A stretch of DNA of 10,130 bases from Spirochaeta sp. (lineage in GTDB: Bacteria; Spirochaetota; Spirochaetia; DSM-27196; SLAA01): the NCBI GenBank assembly GCA_020201015.1, contig JAIVHN010000045.1, forward strand, positions 14,555 through 24,684, in the 5' to 3' direction. The notes beneath the pieces are model-generated. The model was given only the letters and a program-made list of their open reading frames with translations. It was not told where the DNA came from and searched no databases. Position 1 is the stretch's first letter, and each line of letters starts with the position of its first letter. Positions 6,428 through 10,130 of the stretch are shown piece by piece. Made by a program: the position numbers and the translations under genes.

Positions 6428-9400
6428 ATGGTTTTCGGAGCCGGAAACATAATAACCATTCTGTTGGTGCTCATCATTCTGATGATCTACCGTCGACTCG
6501 ACACCAATAATCGTAGTCTCGAAAAAGTTAAACGGTATGCGGAGCGTGTTGAGCGTGACCTCGATACAATTGTGGAGCAGCGGGCAACCGTACTCAAGGA
6601 TATGGGTATTGAGCTTGAGGTGAATCAAAAGGCGGCGCGTGAACTGCTGAATCGAATTCAACAGGTTGAAGAAGGTATGAAGGCTCGAGCCGACCGAGTT
6701 GAGAACATCGGTGGCCGCATAGACGAGTATGATCAAGCTTTGCAGGAGCTTGTGGAAATGACTCGTCGAGCCGAGGAGAACATTGAGCGTATTCGCACCG
6801 AATCGGACTATATCGACAAAGTTGGCAAGCGCTTGAAGCTTGGTCAGGAGCGTCTTGGCGAGCTTGAGCAGGGGCTGCCCCGCCTGTTAGAGCAGTTCTC
6901 GGAGCAGAATGCATCCCAACTCACCAAGGTCGAACAACGCGTTGAGTCTGAGGCTGAGGAACGGGTTCGGAGTCTGGAGCGTGACGTTACCGAAGCAGCC
7001 GATCGCGCAGCTGAATTTGAGGGGTTTCTTAAAGATATTGAATCTCGTGCGGACGATATCGCGGTTCGGACCGAAAACGCCATGGAGAAAAACTTTGAGC
7101 AGATCTCTGAACAACTGCGTACGCTTGTACAGGAAAGCGGTGATACCATAGAAGAGCGGTTCTCTCGTTACCGCAATGATATCGCCGAACTCGATGAAGA
7201 GTATCAGCAGCGCTTGGCTGCGGTTGCAGAAAAAGGCCGAGAGTTTGAGACTGAAGCGCTTTCATCGCTACGTGAAGACATTGAGACCGACATCGGTGGC
7301 CTGCGGTCAAAGCTTGAGAACGAACTACGTGGTGTTTCCGAGCAGTTAGGCGAACAATACACCGAGTTCAATAATCGGTATCACACTAAGCTTGAGCAAC
7401 TCCAGAACTCGCTGTACACACTTGAGGAAACACTATCCGGCAAAATCCAAGAGGTTGAGACGCGCGGCAAAGGTCTGGCCGATGGCGTGCTTACAAAGAT
7501 AAATCAAGACGTTGATGCCCAGACACAAAGTCTACGTCAGGACATGGAAAAACGACTTGCGGCGCTCAACAGCGAGGCCGACGCCTCTTTCAAACGTATT
7601 GATACTCGCTTTGGCGAGCTGCAGGAAAAAGTAGAGAACAAGACCGAGCAAAGCAGGAGTTTTGTCGAGGCACTTGAGGAGCGTGTTACCGAGCTTCAGA
7701 CTGGATTCCAGAAGCAAGCGCAAGAGCTGGAAGCGCTTGCAGCCGCAGGTGATAAACAAGCCGAGCGCATTCGCGCTGAGTTCGCAACTGAAGCCGAGAG
7801 CTTAGAAACCGAAATCAAGGGGTTGCGCCAGGCAATTGGCGATAAACTGGACAAGGCAGCAACCACCATCGAGACGACTGCGTTAGAAAAGATTGAACAA
7901 CGACTTGGTGAGTACGAAAAAGAACTCGGATATCGCTTTGGGCGTATAGAGTCGGTCTCGGGTGAGTTGGAGCAGCTTGAGACTGCTCTCAAAGCCAATA
8001 TGGAACGTGCTCAGGAGCGGTTGAGCTCTCAATTCTCAGAGTATCGTAAACAGCTGGCCGAGGAACATGCCCTTGAATCGGATAAGAGCCGCGAGGCCAT
8101 GGCAGAGCTGTGGACCGGAATGGAAGAAATTGAACAGGCCGTCGCAGACCTGAAACAGCGGGCCTACGATAATGTTTCGGAAAAACTCAAAGTGTTTGAG
8201 GACGAGTTTTTTGCTGATCTGCGTGAACGAGGCGCGGGAATGGAAGAGAGTCTTGAGAAATGGCGCAAGAGTGTTGATCAAGAGCTGCTGCGCATTTCTA
8301 ACCAAGCGGCTGAGAACTTGCAGGACACCGAAGATAAACACCGCATGGCCTTGGACGCCAAAATGCTCGAGATTGGTGAGATTGTTGATCAGCGCTTTGG
8401 TGTTTTTGAGAAACGAGCCGACGCTGTCGAGGCTATGATTGAGAAGGAGAGTGCGGCTGCGCGCAATGCTTTACAGCAGTTTGCCGATCAGGCGGAGCAA
8501 AATATTGAGTCCAGGCGGGTTGAACTTGAGAATCTCCTAAAAACGGAACTTGAAACAACTGCTGAAAGCGGTAGTGCTGAGATTAAACGCGTCGAGAGAA
8601 CTTTGACAGAAGACATTGAGAACCTTCAACGCACGGTGGGCGAAGGTCGCGCGGACATCACCGGCGAACTAGATCAAACAAAGAGCGAACTTGCAGTATG
8701 GCAGGCGCAGGTGTCTCAGCAGCTCAAGTCGTCCGAGGCGGACCTCAAAAATCAGTTTGTCGACTTCAAGGTCGGCGTATCCGGTACCCTGAGTGAGCTC
8801 AAGGACGAGTTCCAACAAGAACGTGATGAGCTTGTAGCCGAAAGTCGGGATCAGCGGGAGTCTCTTAAGTCCGAGCTCTCAAGGCTTGGTTCTCAAGTGA
8901 GTGAACTGCGCGAAGATCTAGAAAAACGTACCGAGGCGGTGCTTGAAGACTTTCAGCGTCAGTACCGTCAAATGATGTCCGATCTCGAGGAACAGTCTCG
9001 CGAACTACAGGGCGAGACCGATGCCCGGACACGTGAACTGCGTGGCTTTTTGCAGGATACAAGGGAGCAGTTTGATTCGCTGCAGCAGAAGCTGTTTGGC
9101 CGTATCGAGGACGAAGCGCGGATTCTTGAAGTTACACTTACCGAGATTGATAAACGGCAGAAGTCGTTCATTGAGCAAACGCGAGTTTTCGAGCGTGCTG
9201 ACTCGCTGAAGATTGGGCTACAAGAGGACATAGAGGCGCTCAAGGGTGACTTAGCGCGTGTGGAGGCCGAGCGGGCTGAAATCCGTGAAATTGAGGCCCA
9301 GTTCGGTCGTATTCGCAAGTTGGCGACTGAAGCTGGTGAGAAAATGGGTAAGTTTACGGCTGAAAAACGACGTATTGATGCGCTGGAGACTGACTTTCAA

Positions 9401-10057
9401 AAAGTGCTGAGCATGGCGGCCACAGTAGACACAAAGCTTGAGCAGGTCGGCGCTGACTCGGACCTTTTGCAGGAGGTTCAGACTAAACTCCGGGCGGTTG
9501 AAGATCTGCAAAAGCAGGTTGCCGATCAGTTTGTGCGGTTAGAGAAAAAACAGGCGGTGATCGAGTCCACCGCAGACGGCGTGGACAAGAACTTTGAGTA
9601 TCTCGACAGTTTAGAAAAGAGACTTTCCCAGCTCCAGAGTGAGCTTGGAGCTTTGCCGAAGCAGGTTGATTCACTCAAGGTGACTATCCGGGAGCTCTCC
9701 CAAAACAAGAAGTCCGCAGATGAGGCGGCAAAACAGATTTCAGGTCTCAGCAAACTGATGACCGATGTCGAGCAACGAGCAGACAGCCTCCAAGCGGCGC
9801 GTGAGTGGCTTGCACGCACCGAGACACGTCTTGAACAGGTTGCTAAAGAGGCAGAAGATCAAATCAAGCTTTTGGCTACGCTTGTAAAAAAAGAAGGGAA
9901 AGCTGGCGCGCAACGTGGGGCTCCACCGGAAGACTCGCGCGAGGCGGTGGTTAAGCTTGCCAAACAAGGTTGGAAAGTGGAGGAAATTGCTCGCGCTACC
10001 CAAGTCAGTCGCGGTGAGGTCGAGCTCATTCTTGAGCTATCGGGCAAGAAGAGTTAA
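6428..10057 (+). CDS. Giant membrane-anchored coiled-coil protein (SpiroCoCo-like)
   Basis: This is a structural or scaffold-type protein of 1209 residues; its cellular role is not established. Residues 5-21 form a membrane anchor (AGNIITILLVLIILMIY) followed by basic RR, so the bulk should be cytoplasmic. From about 28 to 1155 the sequence is almost continuous coiled coil: rich in Glu, Gln, Arg, Leu and Ala, with heptad-like spacing, no cysteine, and only four prolines in the whole protein (near 151, 1077 and a PP near 1165). Residues 1169-1209 form a separate small module with VVKLAKQGWKVEEIARATQV and then SRGEVELILEL. This is a helix-turn-helix-like pattern like that ending several membrane-anchored bacterial proteins (DUF6115/DUF2802/SwrB-type). 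Length and layout match the spirochaete-specific 'SpiroCoCo' coiled-coil family as I recall it. A purine-rich ribosome site (GGGAG, 6416-6420) supports the start. SMC- or chemoreceptor-like scores in searches would reflect the coiled coil only. Confidence 0.85.
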   Translation: MVFGAGNIITILLVLIILMIYRRLDTNNRSLEKVKRYAERVERDLDTIVEQRATVLKDMGIELEVNQKAARELLNRIQQVEEGMKARADRVENIGGRIDEYDQALQELVEMTRRAEENIERIRTESDYIDKVGKRLKLGQERLGELEQGLPRLLEQFSEQNASQLTKVEQRVESEAEERVRSLERDVTEAADRAAEFEGFLKDIESRADDIAVRTENAMEKNFEQISEQLRTLVQESGDTIEERFSRYRNDIAELDEEYQQRLAAVAEKGREFETEALSSLREDIETDIGGLRSKLENELRGVSEQLGEQYTEFNNRYHTKLEQLQNSLYTLEETLSGKIQEVETRGKGLADGVLTKINQDVDAQTQSLRQDMEKRLAALNSEADASFKRIDTRFGELQEKVENKTEQSRSFVEALEERVTELQTGFQKQAQELEALAAAGDKQAERIRAEFATEAESLETEIKGLRQAIGDKLDKAATTIETTALEKIEQRLGEYEKELGYRFGRIESVSGELEQLETALKANMERAQERLSSQFSEYRKQLAEEHALESDKSREAMAELWTGMEEIEQAVADLKQRAYDNVSEKLKVFEDEFFADLRERGAGMEESLEKWRKSVDQELLRISNQAAENLQDTEDKHRMALDAKMLEIGEIVDQRFGVFEKRADAVEAMIEKESAAARNALQQFADQAEQNIESRRVELENLLKTELETTAESGSAEIKRVERTLTEDIENLQRTVGEGRADITGELDQTKSELAVWQAQVSQQLKSSEADLKNQFVDFKVGVSGTLSELKDEFQQERDELVAESRDQRESLKSELSRLGSQVSELREDLEKRTEAVLEDFQRQYRQMMSDLEEQSRELQGETDARTRELRGFLQDTREQFDSLQQKLFGRIEDEARILEVTLTEIDKRQKSFIEQTRVFERADSLKIGLQEDIEALKGDLARVEAERAEIREIEAQFGRIRKLATEAGEKMGKFTAEKRRIDALETDFQKVLSMAATVDTKLEQVGADSDLLQEVQTKLRAVEDLQKQVADQFVRLEKKQAVIESTADGVDKNFEYLDSLEKRLSQLQSELGALPKQVDSLKVTIRELSQNKKSADEAAKQISGLSKLMTDVEQRADSLQAAREWLARTETRLEQVAKEAEDQIKLLATLVKKEGKAGAQRGAPPEDSREAVVKLAKQGWKVEEIARATQVSRGEVELILELSGKKS

Positions 10058-10098
10058 CAATCCGCTTAATTAATCCCGCCAGAAAGGTTTATGTCTGC

Positions 10099-10130
10099 GT
10101 GTGTTCGAAAGCCAGCGCCCTGATTGTAGG
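10099..10130 (+). CDS. Possible 5' end of a further gene (partial)
   Basis: The 41 nt after the coiled-coil stop hold no terminator-like hairpin. AGAAAGG at 10081-10087 looks like a ribosome site. The ATG at 10091 leads to a stop after only ten codons. A GTG at 10099, 11 nt from the ribosome site, opens a frame (M-C-S-K-A-S-A-L-I-V-G if read as a start) that runs to the window edge. A second open frame from GTG 10101 cannot be excluded. No product can be named from about ten residues. Confidence 0.25.
   Translation, partial: MCSKASALIV

Noticed and set aside
6428..10057. Coiled-coil gene as SMC/Rad50 ATPase or chemoreceptor
   Set aside because: There are no Walker A/B or ABC signature motifs, no hinge, no periplasmic sensor domain and no conserved receptor signalling tip; similarity would be to coiled coil only.
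10091..10123. ATG at 10091 after a good ribosome site as the next gene's start
   Set aside because: This frame stops after ten codons (TGA at 10121-10123), so a nearby GTG start is a better candidate.

Overview
The window most likely comes from a free-living spirochaete (Spirochaetaceae-like), with mid-range GC content and densely packed genes all on the + strand. The best taxonomic clue is the last gene, a 1209-residue membrane-anchored coiled-coil protein that resembles the spirochaete 'SpiroCoCo' proteins. The TonB/ExbB/ExbD set and a signal-peptide-bearing beta-barrel protein show a diderm envelope. The assignment rests on recognition by eye, not on a search.

Layout. Positions 2-2137 hold the 3' part of a long TPR-repeat protein whose start lies left of the window. 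After 3 nt comes an outer-membrane beta-barrel protein (2141-3808). Then comes an ExbB/TolQ/MotA-type proton-channel gene (3821-4266) that is split between two frames and lacks the middle of the family, followed by ExbD/TolR (4266-4724), a TonB-like protein (4735-5661) and a HAD-family phosphatase (5662-6345). Gaps between these genes are 12 nt or less, and two junctions are overlapping or abutting, so they look like one operon. An 82-nt gap (6346-6427) with a 12-bp palindrome over a possible -10 box precedes the coiled-coil gene (6428-10057). The last 73 nt hold a possible start of a further gene.

How the genes may work together. ExbB, ExbD and TonB normally form an inner-membrane motor that uses the proton gradient to act on outer-membrane proteins. 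The adjacent barrel protein, which carries a TonB-box-like segment near its mature N-terminus but no plug domain I can recognise, and the TPR protein are natural candidates for partners. That link is inferred from gene order. The HAD phosphatase is co-transcribed by position only. The coiled-coil protein has an N-terminal membrane anchor, about 1100 residues of nearly proline-free helix, and a small C-terminal helix-turn-helix-like module with a GEVELIL motif.

Most notable points: the exbB gene is disrupted by an out-of-frame internal loss (genuine pseudogene, assembly error or, less likely, recoding), the coiled-coil protein has an anchor/rod/HTH-like architecture, and a compact barrel-TonB-ExbBD-TPR cluster is present. 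I found no mobile elements, CRISPR arrays, tRNA or rRNA.
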